A stretch of 64,000 bases of DNA from Cyanobacteriota bacterium (GTDB lineage: Bacteria > Cyanobacteriota > Cyanobacteriia > PCC-6307 > Cyanobiaceae). The stretch lies in contig JAPLIB010000084.1 in the NCBI GenBank assembly GCA_026389335.1, forward strand, positions 1 through 64,000, read 5' to 3'. The position numbers and the translations under genes were made by a program. The notes below the pieces were generated by a model, which searched no databases, was not told where the DNA came from, and was given only the letters and a program-made list of their open reading frames with translations. Shown piece by piece: positions 40,826 to 50,524 of this stretch; position 1 is the stretch's first letter; each line of letters opens with the position of its first letter.

Positions 40826-42049
40826 TCAGGGCTCGCCGGGCACCAGGCCAAAACGCAGCAGCGCCCGATCGACTCCGGCCAGAAAAGCCCAGTTGCCTTC
40901 ATCCGGCGCCCAGGGCCTGGCTTCCAGCTGGGCCGCCAGGGCCTGCAGCTGGGAGGGGGAACAGGCCACCGGTGCCTCGTAGTGAGCCGGGATCAGCCAG
41001 CGCACCTCACCCACTGCCGCCAGCTGCCGAACCCAGGCCACCAACGCGGCTCGCTGCCGCGGAAACACCAGCCGCTCCAACACCGCCGCCACCTGGATCC
41101 CCTCCGGGCCACCGGGCATCAACTGTTCAGCCTCACGCTGCCAGCCGGGGCGCCAGCGGAAGGGGTACAGACCGAAGTGGGCCCGGGGGCCCCGACAGCC
41201 CGGAGCCAGGCTGTGGCGCAGCAGTTCGGGCAAGGGCGCGACATCTAGGGGGGCGGGACGCAGGAAGTTGGCAAACAGCACCAACCGCTGCCAGCCGCGG
41301 CGACGCTGCTCGGGGCTGTCGCGCAGGGGCTCATCGCCCCGCTCCCGGGCGTGGAACAACAGGGGCGTGGGATCGGCATCGAACAGCGCCGGCGGTTCCG
41401 GCGGTATCGCCACCAGGGCATCGGTGAGCACCAGAGCACCGGTGGCCTGGTCAAAACAGCCGTATTCCAGGAAGGTGCCCAAGCCCAGATCCAGCGGTCC
41501 CAGGGGCAGCCAACGCAGCTGGTCGGCGTGGGGCAGACCGTCGTCGCCCAGCACCTTGGTGCGGCCCGGTGGAAACCCCAGCAGCCGCGGCGGCAACGCC
41601 AAAGGGAAGCTCCACTGGTTCGGCGTGATCCACACCTCGGCCTGGGGAAAGGCCCGGGCCATGGCCGGCACCGGCAGTTTGTGCTCCAGCCCCGACGCCG
41701 TCGGCAGCACGATCGTGAGCACTGGACCATGGCGGGCCTCCAGCTGCCGCAACTCGCTCCGCACCTCGCCGGTCACCGCCACCGGGGCGTAGAGCACCAG
41801 GCCACCGGCCACCTTGATCACGGTCATGCGGATCGGCACCGCGACGTACCAGACCCCCTGCAACTGCTCGAAACTCCAGATCCTGCCGGGAATCAACTCC
41901 CGCACCAGGGTGCGACGGCGCCCATAGGGATAGAGGGGCAACAGGGGCCACCAGGGCCAGCGCTGAGCCGCGCGAGCGTCGTGATCTGGCCTGCAGAGAG
42001 GGGCATGGGGTGGTTTCACGGCGAGCAATCTCTCCCTGGGCGACACCAT
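40826..42049 (-). CDS. DUF4336 protein (MBL-fold-like)
   Basis: RIWSFEQLQGVWYVAVPIRMTVIKVAGGLVLYAPVAVTGEVRSELRQLEARHGPVLTIVLPTASGLEHKLPVPAMARAFPQAEVWITPNQWSFPL. Confidence 0.8.
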   Translation of the reverse strand: MVSPRERLLAVKPPHAPLCRPDHDARAAQRWPWWPLLPLYPYGRRRTLVRELIPGRIWSFEQLQGVWYVAVPIRMTVIKVAGGLVLYAPVAVTGEVRSELRQLEARHGPVLTIVLPTASGLEHKLPVPAMARAFPQAEVWITPNQWSFPLALPPRLLGFPPGRTKVLGDDGLPHADQLRWLPLGPLDLGLGTFLEYGCFDQATGALVLTDALVAIPPEPPALFDADPTPLLFHARERGDEPLRDSPEQRRRGWQRLVLFANFLRPAPLDVAPLPELLRHSLAPGCRGPRAHFGLYPFRWRPGWQREAEQLMPGGPEGIQVAAVLERLVFPRQRAALVAWVRQLAAVGEVRWLIPAHYEAPVACSPSQLQALAAQLEARPWAPDEGNWAFLAGVDRALLRFGLVPGEP

Positions 42050-42419
42050 GGTGAATGGCTCAGGGACACGGATGGCTCACGGAGGCTGGAACCACCACCG
42101 CTGCTGTGGAGTACGCCAGCGGTAGCGCAGGGTTATGAAGGGCGCCGGCTGCGGTTGAGCCGGCCCCAGTGGGTCCAGCGGTAGCGAAGTCCCAGCAGGC
42201 GACCTGAGCCATGGGCGGCCTTCACGGGCACGGAGCGGAGCCTCACGATCACAGCCATGGTCGACGCTGTTCAAGGCAACGCTGCACCATTAGCAGGTCA
42301 CTACTGGTGCTTTCGACGACTCTCAGGCACCGAGAGCGACGTGGGAACCGGCCTGGTCCATTCTCCTGCGATTTGCGATCGGCGGCTCTCGAACTGGCCA
42401 ACATGAAAGCAGCGCGTTC

Positions 42420-43148
42420 ATGAGGTGCACCATGGTGATCCAGACCGATCGCTCACGCTGGGGCAGCGCACCCTGGCTCGGCACGGCCGCGGGAGCCGCG
42501 GTATTGCTGGCGCTGACTCCTCTGGCCCATGCCGGCCCGGATGCCGTTGATGCCCCCATCCCGGCAGCGGCGCCCGGGATCGGCTGGGGGAGAGGAACGA
42601 GCGCTCTGCGTTCCGCCGATGCCCACTTCATCGTGATGATGATTCCCCATCACGATGGCGCAATCGCGATGGCGGAGCTGGCCAAGAGCCGGGCGCGTCG
42701 GCCGGAGATCAAGGCCCTGGCTCAGAGCATCGCCGCCAGCCAGAGCCGTGAGATCACCCAGATGCGCCAGTGGTACCGGCAGTGGTTCGGCACGGAGGTG
42801 CCGGGCTGGAATCGTTCAGACAGCTACCGGATGGGCATGGGCCCTGGTTACGGAATCGGTCCCGGCATGGGCATGGGTCGGGGTAGGGGAGGCGGCATGG
42901 GCTGGGGGCTGCCGGGGATGGCGACCAGCCTTGAGGCGCTCAAGACCGGCCCCGATTTCGATCGCGCCTTCATCGAGCAGATGATTCCCCACCACCGCAT
43001 GGGCGTGATGATGGCCTCCCATGCCCAATGGGGAACCGTGCACCCCGAGCTGCGAAAACTGGAGGCGGCCATGGTGCGGGTACAGAGCGAGGAGATCGAG
43101 CAGATGGCGAGCTGGTATCGCCAGTGGTTCCCCGCTGCTGGAACGTGA
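42420..43148 (+). CDS. Secreted protein with two DUF305 domains
   Basis: Signal peptide; HFIVMMIPHHDGAIAMAELA and AFIEQMIPHHRMGVMMASHA, each followed by EI.QM..WYRQWF. Confidence 0.88.
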   Translation: MRCTMVIQTDRSRWGSAPWLGTAAGAAVLLALTPLAHAGPDAVDAPIPAAAPGIGWGRGTSALRSADAHFIVMMIPHHDGAIAMAELAKSRARRPEIKALAQSIAASQSREITQMRQWYRQWFGTEVPGWNRSDSYRMGMGPGYGIGPGMGMGRGRGGGMGWGLPGMATSLEALKTGPDFDRAFIEQMIPHHRMGVMMASHAQWGTVHPELRKLEAAMVRVQSEEIEQMASWYRQWFPAAGT

Positions 43149-43275
43149 AGCGGACTGCTCAGCGCTGCGTTCGTCTGCTCGATCGCACCAGCTTGGACCC
43201 GGATCCTGTTCTGCCAGGCGGTGCAGCGGCAAAAGCCCGAACGCCGGGATTCCAAGACCTGGGCACGTCCTGCAG

Positions 43276-43560
43276 ATGAGCCCTGCTCAGATCCAGGCGA
43301 TGCAGATGATGAACTCCATCCCCACGGCCACCACTCGGGTGAGGTGGTTCCTGGAAGGGATGCTTCAGCACCACGGCGGCGCGCTGATCATGGCCCACGA
43401 CGCCCTGAACAAGAGCACCAATCCCTCGATCAAGCGCCTGGCGCGAGCGATCATCGTGGCGCAGCGAGGCGAAATCATCCAGCTGCGCAGGATGCTCCAG
43501 CACGATGGGCTCAACAAGCCTGAGTATCACCAGTACGACAGCCTGTTCTCCTTGAACTGA
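43276..43560 (+). CDS. Short DUF305-like protein, possibly truncated
   Basis: FLEGMLQHHGGALIMAHDALNKSTNPSIKRLARAIIVAQRGEIIQLRRML; no signal peptide seen. Confidence 0.6.
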   Translation: MSPAQIQAMQMMNSIPTATTRVRWFLEGMLQHHGGALIMAHDALNKSTNPSIKRLARAIIVAQRGEIIQLRRMLQHDGLNKPEYHQYDSLFSLN

Positions 43561-43593
43561 AACGACCGGCTTCCATTGTTGTTATCAACTTAG

Positions 43594-43680
43594 GGTCTGG
43601 CCACGTTCCTGCGGGTGCTGGGCCCGGGCTATCTGGTGGTGGTTGGCTACATGGACCCGGGAAACTGGGCCACTGCGCCT
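43594..43680 (+). pseudogene. mntH: N-terminal relic of an NRAMP/MntH metal transporter
   Basis: In-frame LATFLRVLGPGYLVVVGYMDPGNWATA matches the NRAMP N-terminal signature, then homology ends. Confidence 0.8.
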
Positions 43681-43700
43681 GCCCCTTTATCCACCGATAT

Positions 43701-44540
43701 TCAACGGCGCCGCTGGGCCAGCAGCCCGTGGCGGGGGGCGAACAGGAAACTGAGCAGAAACAGCCCCGTCTGCACCAGCACGATGCAGCCCGCCGTGGAG
43801 GCATCCATCCAGTAGCTCCAGTAGATGCCCAGCGCGCTGGAGAGCACGGCCGAGCCGATCGCAATCCAGGTCATGCGGTCGAAACGATCGGTGAGCAGGT
43901 AAGCGGTGGCGCCCGGAGTCACCAGCATCGCCACCACCAGGATGATGCCCACGGTCTGCAGTCCGGCCACCGCCGCCAGGGAGAGCACCGAGAGCAGCAG
44001 GTAGTGCAGGAAGCCGGTGTTCAATCCGATCGAGCGGGCGTGGGTGGGATCGAAGCAGAACAGGATCAGGTCGCGGCGGAACAGCAGCAGCAGCACCAGT
44101 ACCAGCACACTGATGAGCACGGTCTGGCGGATGTCATCGCCGCTGATTCCCAGCACGTTGCCGAAGAGAATGTGGGTGAGATCAATGGTACTGCGCACTT
44201 TCGAGATCAGGGTGAGACCGAGCGCGAAGAAGCCGGTGAAGACCAGGCCGATCACGGCGTCTTCCTTGATCCGGGTCGTCTGCTTGATGTAGCCGATCAC
44301 GGCCACCGAGCCCACCCCGAACACGAAGGCCCCCAGGGCGAAGGGCAGGTTGAGCGCGTAGGCGATCACCACGCCAGGCATCACCGCGTGCGAGACCGCA
44401 TCCCCCATCAGTGCCCAGCCCTTGAGGGTCATGAAGCAGGAGAGCAGTCCACAGACACCCGCCACCAGGGCGCTCACCAGCAGCGCCCGCACCATGAAGT
44501 CGTGGCGCAGGGGCTCCAGCAGCCAGCTCAGGGGCTCCAT
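43701..44540 (-). CDS. mntB: Metal (Mn/Zn) ABC transporter permease
   Basis: ABC-3-type permease: MTLKGWALMGDAVSHAVMPGVVIAYAL..VGIILVVAMLVTPGATAYLLTDRF. Confidence 0.88.
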   Translation of the reverse strand: MEPLSWLLEPLRHDFMVRALLVSALVAGVCGLLSCFMTLKGWALMGDAVSHAVMPGVVIAYALNLPFALGAFVFGVGSVAVIGYIKQTTRIKEDAVIGLVFTGFFALGLTLISKVRSTIDLTHILFGNVLGISGDDIRQTVLISVLVLVLLLLFRRDLILFCFDPTHARSIGLNTGFLHYLLLSVLSLAAVAGLQTVGIILVVAMLVTPGATAYLLTDRFDRMTWIAIGSAVLSSALGIYWSYWMDASTAGCIVLVQTGLFLLSFLFAPRHGLLAQRRR

Positions 44541-45358
44541 CAGCGCTCGCTCCCCCAGGGTTCCCGCCCCGGCTCCGGGCGGGGCGCGAGGCTCGGGCTG
44601 GTGAGCCGCTGGGCGGGGCTGCCCCCGAAGGTGCGCGCCAGGTTCTCCTCGGTGAACACCTCGGAGGTGTCGCCGTAGGCCAGAACGGTCTTGTTGATCA
44701 GCACCACCTCATCGCAGAAGCCGGTGACATGGGAGAGGTCGTGGGTGGAGATCAGCAGGGTGCGGCCCTCGGCGCGGAACTGCTGGAACAACTCGATCAT
44801 CAACCGCTCGGTGCGGATGTCGACGCCCGCGAAGGGCTCATCGAGCAGCAGCACGGACGCGCCCTGGGCCAGGGCCCGCGCCAGGAAGGCACGCTTGCGC
44901 TGACCGCCGGAAAGTTCACCGATCTGGCGGTGGCGCAGGGGCCAGAGCTCCACCCGCTCCAGGCTCTCGCGCACAGCGCGGTGGTCGTCGCGGCCGGGAA
45001 TCCTCAGCAGGTTCATGCCGCCGTAGCGACCCATCATCACCACGTTGGCCACATGGATGGGGAAGTTCCAGTCGACGCTCTCCATCTGGGGGACGTAGGC
45101 CACCGCCTGGCGGCGCAGGGCCTGGCGCAGAGGCAGGCCGTTGATGCTGATCTCCCCCTGGGAGGGCCGCACGAAGCCCATCAGCGCCTTGAACAGCGTG
45201 GATTTGCCGGCGCCGTTGGTGCCCACCAGACCACAGATGATGCCGGCCTTCACCGTCAGAGTCACGTCATGGAGAGCCACCACGCCGTGGTAACTGACGC
45301 AGAGGTGGCTGACGCAGATGCGCTCGGCGCTGGGGGGGGGGTCGGGATAGCTGGCCAT
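44540..45358 (-). CDS. mntA: Metal ABC transporter ATP-binding protein
   Basis: LVGTNGAGKSTLFKALMG, LSGGQRKRAFLARALAQGASVLLLDEPFAGVD. Confidence 0.9.
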   Translation of the reverse strand: MASYPDPPPSAERICVSHLCVSYHGVVALHDVTLTVKAGIICGLVGTNGAGKSTLFKALMGFVRPSQGEISINGLPLRQALRRQAVAYVPQMESVDWNFPIHVANVVMMGRYGGMNLLRIPGRDDHRAVRESLERVELWPLRHRQIGELSGGQRKRAFLARALAQGASVLLLDEPFAGVDIRTERLMIELFQQFRAEGRTLLISTHDLSHVTGFCDEVVLINKTVLAYGDTSEVFTEENLARTFGGSPAQRLTSPSLAPRPEPGREPWGSER

Positions 45359-45362
45359 GCGA

Positions 45363-46316
45363 TCAGCTCCCTTTCAGGCCCTGGATCAAGGTGCGCACGT
45401 TGTGGCGCTGCAGCTTCAGCAGGGTCGGCGCCTCCCCCTGGGGGCTGGAGAGCGAATCGACGTAGAACACACCACCGAAGCGGGCCCCCGTCTGCTCGGC
45501 CACCTGACGCTGCACCTTGTCGCTGACGGTGCTCTCGCAGAAGACCGTCGGCACCTGACGCTGGCGCACGGTGGCGATCAGCCTCGCCATGCGCTGGGGT
45601 GTGACCTGGGACTCGGAATTCACCGGCCAGAGGTAGGCCTCATCGAGGCCGTAGTCATGGGCGAGGTAGGTGAAGGCCCCTTCGCAGCTAGCCAGCACCC
45701 GCCTGGGTCCAGGGATCGTGGCCAGCTCACGGCGCAACTCCTGGTCGAGGGCCCGGAGCTGGGCCCTGTAGGCCCCGGCGCGGCGGCGGTAATCCTCGGC
45801 GTTGGCCGGATCGAGCTGGCTGAACGCCTGGCGGATGTTCTCCACGTAGATCTCAGCGAGGCGGGGGGACATCCAGGCATGGGGATTGGGCTTTCCCCGG
45901 TAGGCATCTTCGGTGATCGGCAGGGGCTTGATCCCAGCGGTGAGGGTCGACCGCTTCAGGTTCGGCATGCCGGCCAGGAAGCGATCGCTCCAGCGTTCCA
46001 GGTTCAGGCCGTTCTCCAGCACGAGCGAGGCCCCCGCGACCCGACGCAGATCGCTGGGGGTGGGTTCGTAGCCGTGAATCTCCGCCCCCAGCTTGGTGAT
46101 CGATTCCACCCTCAGGTGATCGCCAGCCACATTGCGGGCCATGTCGGCCAGCACCGTAAAGGTGGTGATCACCAGGGGACTCTCCTGGGTCGCCGGGCCG
46201 GAACCGCGACAACCCGCCAAAATAGGGAGCAGCATGACGGCGATCAGCCAGCCCATGCTCCCGGCGGGACGGTACCGGCGTGGGCTCCTGGAGTCTGCAC
46301 CGATCCGAGCTGTCAA
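45363..46316 (-). CDS. mntC: Metal ABC transporter substrate-binding lipoprotein
   Basis: LLPILAGCRG lipobox; VITTFTVLADMARNVAGDHLRVESITKLGAEIHGYEPTPSDLRR..NPHAWMSP. Confidence 0.88.
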   Translation of the reverse strand: MTARIGADSRSPRRYRPAGSMGWLIAVMLLPILAGCRGSGPATQESPLVITTFTVLADMARNVAGDHLRVESITKLGAEIHGYEPTPSDLRRVAGASLVLENGLNLERWSDRFLAGMPNLKRSTLTAGIKPLPITEDAYRGKPNPHAWMSPRLAEIYVENIRQAFSQLDPANAEDYRRRAGAYRAQLRALDQELRRELATIPGPRRVLASCEGAFTYLAHDYGLDEAYLWPVNSESQVTPQRMARLIATVRQRQVPTVFCESTVSDKVQRQVAEQTGARFGGVFYVDSLSSPQGEAPTLLKLQRHNVRTLIQGLKGS

Positions 46317-46360
46317 ACACCGTTCTCATCCGCGATTGAATCTAGGGGCCCAGCCAGCAG

Positions 46361-46384
46361 AAAGCCCCCGCTGGGGCAGGGGCT
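46361..46384 (-). terminator. Likely terminator downstream of psbA
   Basis: On the minus strand AGCCCC..GGGGCT stem followed by TTTCT. Confidence 0.5.
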
Positions 46385-46421
46385 GAGGGGATCCAGGCTC
46401 CGGCCACGGGGGCCGGCGGGA

Positions 46422-47498
46422 TCAGCCGATGGCGGGGGCGGTCAGTGCCAGGGGCACGACGGCGGTGGCGGCCAGATCCAGCGGGAAGTTGTGGGCATTG
46501 CGCTCATGCATCACTTCGATGCCGAGGTTGGCGCGGTTGATCAGATCGGCCCAGGTGTTCACCACCCGGCCCTGGGAATCCAGGATCGACTGGTTGAAGT
46601 TGAAGCCGTTGAGGTTGAAGGCCATGGTGCTGATGCCCATGGAGGTGAACCAGATGCCCACCACCGGCCAGCCAGCCAGCAAGAAGTGCAGGCTGCGGCT
46701 GTTGTTGAAGGAGGCGTACTGGAAGATCAGCCGACCGAAGTAACCATGGGCGGCCACGATGTTGTAGGTCTCCTCCTCCTGGCCGAACTTGTAGCCGTAG
46801 TTCAGGGACTCGGTTTCAGTGGTTTCACGCACCAGCGAACTGGTCACAAGGGAGCCGTGCATGGCCGAGAACAGGCTGCCACCGAACACACCGGCCACCC
46901 CCAGCATGTGGAAGGGGTGCATCAGGATGTTGTGCTCAGCCTGGAACACCAGCATGAAGTTGAAGGTGCCGGAGATGCCGAGCGGCATGCCATCGGAGAA
47001 CGAACCCTGACCAAACGGATAGATCAGGAAGACCGCGAAGGCGGCCGACAGCGGTGCGCTGTAGGCAACGCAGATCCAGGGGCGCATGCCCAGGCGGTAG
47101 GAGAGCTCCCATTGGCGGCCCATGTAGGCGGAGATGCCGATCAGGAAGTGGAACACCACCAATTGATAGGGGCCACCGTTGTAGAGCCACTCATCAAGGC
47201 TGGCGGCTTCCCAGATCGGGTAGAAGTGCAGGCCGATGGCGTTGCTGGAGGGAATCACCGCGCCGGAGATGATGTTGTTGCCGTAGAGCAGGCTGCCGGC
47301 CACGGGCTCACGGATGCCGTCGATATCGACAGGGGGGGCGGCGATGAAGGCCACAACGAAGCAAATGGTGGCCGCCAAGAGGCAGGGGATCATCAGCACA
47401 CCGAACCAACCGATATAAATACGGTTGTTGGTGGATGAGACCCACTGGCAGAAGCTTTCCCAGCTTCCGGTGCGGCCGCTGCGAATGGCAGTGGTCAT
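46422..47498 (-). CDS. psbA: Photosystem II D1 protein, Gln-130 form
   Basis: Full-length D1; motif [17 protein letters not shown] places Gln where D1:2-type proteins have Glu (GREWELS). Confidence 0.97.
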   Translation of the reverse strand: MTTAIRSGRTGSWESFCQWVSSTNNRIYIGWFGVLMIPCLLAATICFVVAFIAAPPVDIDGIREPVAGSLLYGNNIISGAVIPSSNAIGLHFYPIWEAASLDEWLYNGGPYQLVVFHFLIGISAYMGRQWELSYRLGMRPWICVAYSAPLSAAFAVFLIYPFGQGSFSDGMPLGISGTFNFMLVFQAEHNILMHPFHMLGVAGVFGGSLFSAMHGSLVTSSLVRETTETESLNYGYKFGQEEETYNIVAAHGYFGRLIFQYASFNNSRSLHFLLAGWPVVGIWFTSMGISTMAFNLNGFNFNQSILDSQGRVVNTWADLINRANLGIEVMHERNAHNFPLDLAATAVVPLALTAPAIG

Positions 47499-47687
47499 GG
47501 CAAAAGAGCGAGGGTGTGGACTGGATGGAGTCCCATGGCGAATAACTCACCAAGGATTTTTTGATGCTATGGCGAAATCTTGACGCCACTCGTCTCCTTC
47601 AAAGGTGCACGAGAATCGTCAGCTTTATTCATGAAGTTATTTGAAGCTATGCGGGGCCCGATTGGGCTCAGGCCGGCGCAGATGGGC

Positions 47688-49097
47688 TCAGGCCGCCGCA
47701 GGCTGTTGCTGCAGCCACAGCCTGCCCTGGTTGACAAAACCACTCCAGTTGAGTTTTTCGCTCTCGGCCGCCTGGGCCACCAGCACGGCGGCCCGCCGGC
47801 GGATCTGTTCCAGATCCGGTTCACTCACCCCGCAGGACTGGGCCAGCACATCGGCCATCGCCCGGCCCACCACCCGGGTCAGGTAGGCCGCACTGAGGGC
47901 CTGCACCGCCCCCGCCACCAGCCAGGTGGCGCCATGCAGCTTCAGCAGCGTCAACAGGGCCTGGCTGCTCCACTCCACCAGCCCCTGGGCCAGGGCGGCG
48001 CGGCCCAGTTCGGTGGCGGCGGCACGCAGCTGCTCCAGGCTCCAGGGGCAATCCCAGAGGCGGGCCATCTCCTGCAGCATCAGGCCATTGGCGATGGCCA
48101 GCACCACCAGATCAACGCTGGGCAGCGGAGACGCAAACACACCAGCCGCCACGATCCATTGGGTTCGCTGCTGCAAGCCCTGCCACTCGCGCCGCCGCAG
48201 CAGCTCCAGCTCCGCCTGCCAGCGGCCATGCATCAGCTCAAAGCTGCGCAGGGCGGTGCCACTGCGCAGCGATGGGCCTTGCCGCGCCAGCCACAGGGCC
48301 AGAGGCTCCAGGGCTGACGCCAGGGTCGGCTCGCTTCCATCCCAGAACAGCACCTGGGCGGAGTCCAGGGCGGACCACTGGCTGGCCAGTTCCTCCAGCA
48401 GTGCCGCACGATCCAGCGGCAGGGGCACCTGGATCAACAACCAGATCGGTTGGTTGTGGCGACTGCTCTGGCTGCTGGCCTGCGCTTGCAACCAGAGCAG
48501 ATCGGCGGCACTGAGGGGCAGATGCAGGTGAAACAGCAGGCCATCGGCCTGCTCCAAGGCCAGGGGCCAGCGCCAATCCAGGCTCTTGCTGGGCAGCGGT
48601 TCAGCCCAGTGCAGGCTCAGATGGCGGTTGCCGCGCAGGGCCTCGGCAAAGCGGGGCTGCAGCTCGGCCGCGGGCAGGCGACAGCCCGCCAGGGCCAGGG
48701 CCAGCTCCTTCCGTGCCAGGGAGGCACTCAGGGTCTCCAGCTCGGCGCGCCGCTGCCGTTGGTCGTTGTCACCCTCCGGCTCCAGCCGCTCAAACTGGCG
48801 GATCACCGCGTCACAGCGGGCGATCCAGCCCTCCAGGTTCAGGGGCAGCGTCGCGGCCACGGGTCGCCGCCGCCGCGACAACAGCCACCAGCCCCCGGCC
48901 AAGGCGCCGATCCCCAGCAGCGAGCCGCCATCGAGATGCAGCAGATGGCTCAGGCCGTCGCCTGCAACCAGGGCCACACCGCCCAGCACGACCGGTCGGC
49001 GCCAGAGGGGAGCGGCGGCGCCCTCGGGTTGGGCCTGGAGGGCATCGGCCTGGGCGTGAAGGGCCACGGGGCCAAGACTGGAATCCGAGCGGGTCAC
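47688..49097 (-). CDS. DUF697/YcjF-like membrane protein
   Basis: C-terminal PSVDLVVLAIANGLMLQEMARLWDCPWSLEQLRAAATELGRAAL; N-terminal TM segments. Confidence 0.65.
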   Translation of the reverse strand: MTRSDSSLGPVALHAQADALQAQPEGAAAPLWRRPVVLGGVALVAGDGLSHLLHLDGGSLLGIGALAGGWWLLSRRRRPVAATLPLNLEGWIARCDAVIRQFERLEPEGDNDQRQRRAELETLSASLARKELALALAGCRLPAAELQPRFAEALRGNRHLSLHWAEPLPSKSLDWRWPLALEQADGLLFHLHLPLSAADLLWLQAQASSQSSRHNQPIWLLIQVPLPLDRAALLEELASQWSALDSAQVLFWDGSEPTLASALEPLALWLARQGPSLRSGTALRSFELMHGRWQAELELLRRREWQGLQQRTQWIVAAGVFASPLPSVDLVVLAIANGLMLQEMARLWDCPWSLEQLRAAATELGRAALAQGLVEWSSQALLTLLKLHGATWLVAGAVQALSAAYLTRVVGRAMADVLAQSCGVSEPDLEQIRRRAAVLVAQAAESEKLNWSGFVNQGRLWLQQQPAAA

Positions 49098-49239
49098 GGG
49101 GGGCGCCGGGGGCTGTGCCTGTTTAGCTCAGTTGATGGGAGCCGCACCAACCCGGTGCCACGGGCGACACCTTCCGCCATTGCTCCGGCCCCATAGCCTG
49201 CAGGGGCGTACGGCGTCCTGTTCGGAGGCTCAAGGCTTG

Positions 49240-49770
49240 ATGGTGGATGCCCTGATGTGCCTGCGACCTCACCAGAGGGAGGAGTTGCAACGTTGTCTGG
49301 CCCAGCAACAGCAGGAACAGCGCTGGCATGGCGGATTGCCAGTGCTGCTGCTCGATCGCTGCTGGCTGCGGCTGGACAGCGTGCGCATCGATCAGCTGGC
49401 CTTCCGGCTTCCCCCCGATGCCAGCCGCGATGCTCCCGAGTTGGGTCGCTACCGCGAGCTGCTGGCGGCAGGCCTGCAGGGATGGCAGGCCCAGCAGCAG
49501 TGCTGGCACGAGTTCGGCAGTGAGGCCTGTCGTGAAGCACTGCAGCGCTTCTGGCTGGCCCAGGAGCGGGGCAACCAGGGCTGGACCCTGGAGCGCTATC
49601 TCGCCCTGGTGCAGGAGTACCGCCTGCGCTTTCAGAACCAGGGACATCGGCCCCTGCCGCTGCTGGTGCTGGCCCGAGCGGCGATCCCGGCGGCCAGTCG
49701 GCATGGTCTGCACTGGCTTCACGCCGAAGGAGATCCCGCCCGTCGGTCGATGCGCCACACTTGCGCCTGA
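49240..49770 (+). CDS. Hypothetical protein
   Basis: MVDALMCLRPHQREELQRCLAQQQQEQRW..; 176-aa ORF with no competing ORF resembling a known family. Confidence 0.6.
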   Translation: MVDALMCLRPHQREELQRCLAQQQQEQRWHGGLPVLLLDRCWLRLDSVRIDQLAFRLPPDASRDAPELGRYRELLAAGLQGWQAQQQCWHEFGSEACREALQRFWLAQERGNQGWTLERYLALVQEYRLRFQNQGHRPLPLLVLARAAIPAASRHGLHWLHAEGDPARRSMRHTCA

Positions 49771-50511
49771 ATGCGTGCTGCGGGCATGGCCGACGACTCC
49801 AACACTCCCCAGTCCAACGCTGGTTCCGAGGACTCGGGCCGCGGTCGTCGGGATCGGGGCTCGCGCGAAGGCGGCCAACGGGAAGGCGGCCAGCCCCATG
49901 GGGGCCAGCGCGATACCGGTGGTTTCCGCATCCGCCTGAGCGATAACGAGCTGCAGGCCGCCAGAGCTCTGCAGGAAGCTTTCGGACTGCGCTCCACTGT
50001 GGCGGTGCTTGGCTTTGCCTTGCGCACCCTGGCCCAGCAATTGGAAGCGGGCCAACTGCAGGAACTGGTGGCCCAGCAGCGCGCCCAGGGCGACCAACGA
50101 CCTCCCGCTTCCCGTGGCGGCGATGCCAGTGGCGGTGCTGGTGCTGAACGGGATGGCCGTCGCAGTGAGGGACGCCGTCAGGTTGGCGGCGGCGGCCGCA
50201 GCCAGCGGATCGATCCCTTCGCCAGACCGAGTCGTCCGGCACCGGCCAGTGCTGAGCCGGCCGCCGCAGATCCAGAAGCTTCGGAACCGGCCGACACCGA
50301 AGTCTCAGCCAGCGCGGCGCCAGTTACCGAAGCGGCAGGCGTTGAGTCCAGCCTGCACGAAGGCGGTGGCAGCCCCACGCTGTCCGAACCGCAGTCGGCT
50401 GCTCCAGAGCAGGCCACTGCCAACGGCGACTTGGCCAACAGCGACTTGGCCAGCAGTCCCTCGGCCAGCCCGGAGGCCGAAGCCACCGCGATGAGCCCCG
50501 GCGACGCCTGA
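49771..50511 (+). CDS. Hypothetical protein with short ordered core and low-complexity flanks
   Basis: Core FRIRLSDNELQAARALQEAFGLRSTVAVLGFALRTLAQQLEAGQLQELV flanked by Gly/Arg- and Ala/Ser/Glu-rich tails. Confidence 0.65.
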   Translation: MRAAGMADDSNTPQSNAGSEDSGRGRRDRGSREGGQREGGQPHGGQRDTGGFRIRLSDNELQAARALQEAFGLRSTVAVLGFALRTLAQQLEAGQLQELVAQQRAQGDQRPPASRGGDASGGAGAERDGRRSEGRRQVGGGGRSQRIDPFARPSRPAPASAEPAAADPEASEPADTEVSASAAPVTEAAGVESSLHEGGGSPTLSEPQSAAPEQATANGDLANSDLASSPSASPEAEATAMSPGDA

Positions 50512-50524
50512 AGAAGCCAGCGCA

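Noticed and set aside
45357-47438. 693-codon open frame on + strand opposite mntC and psbA
   Set aside because: Antisense shadow ORF; Gln/His/Gly-rich composition typical of reverse-complement high-GC coding DNA, no recognisable domain, and psbA is unambiguous on the other strand.
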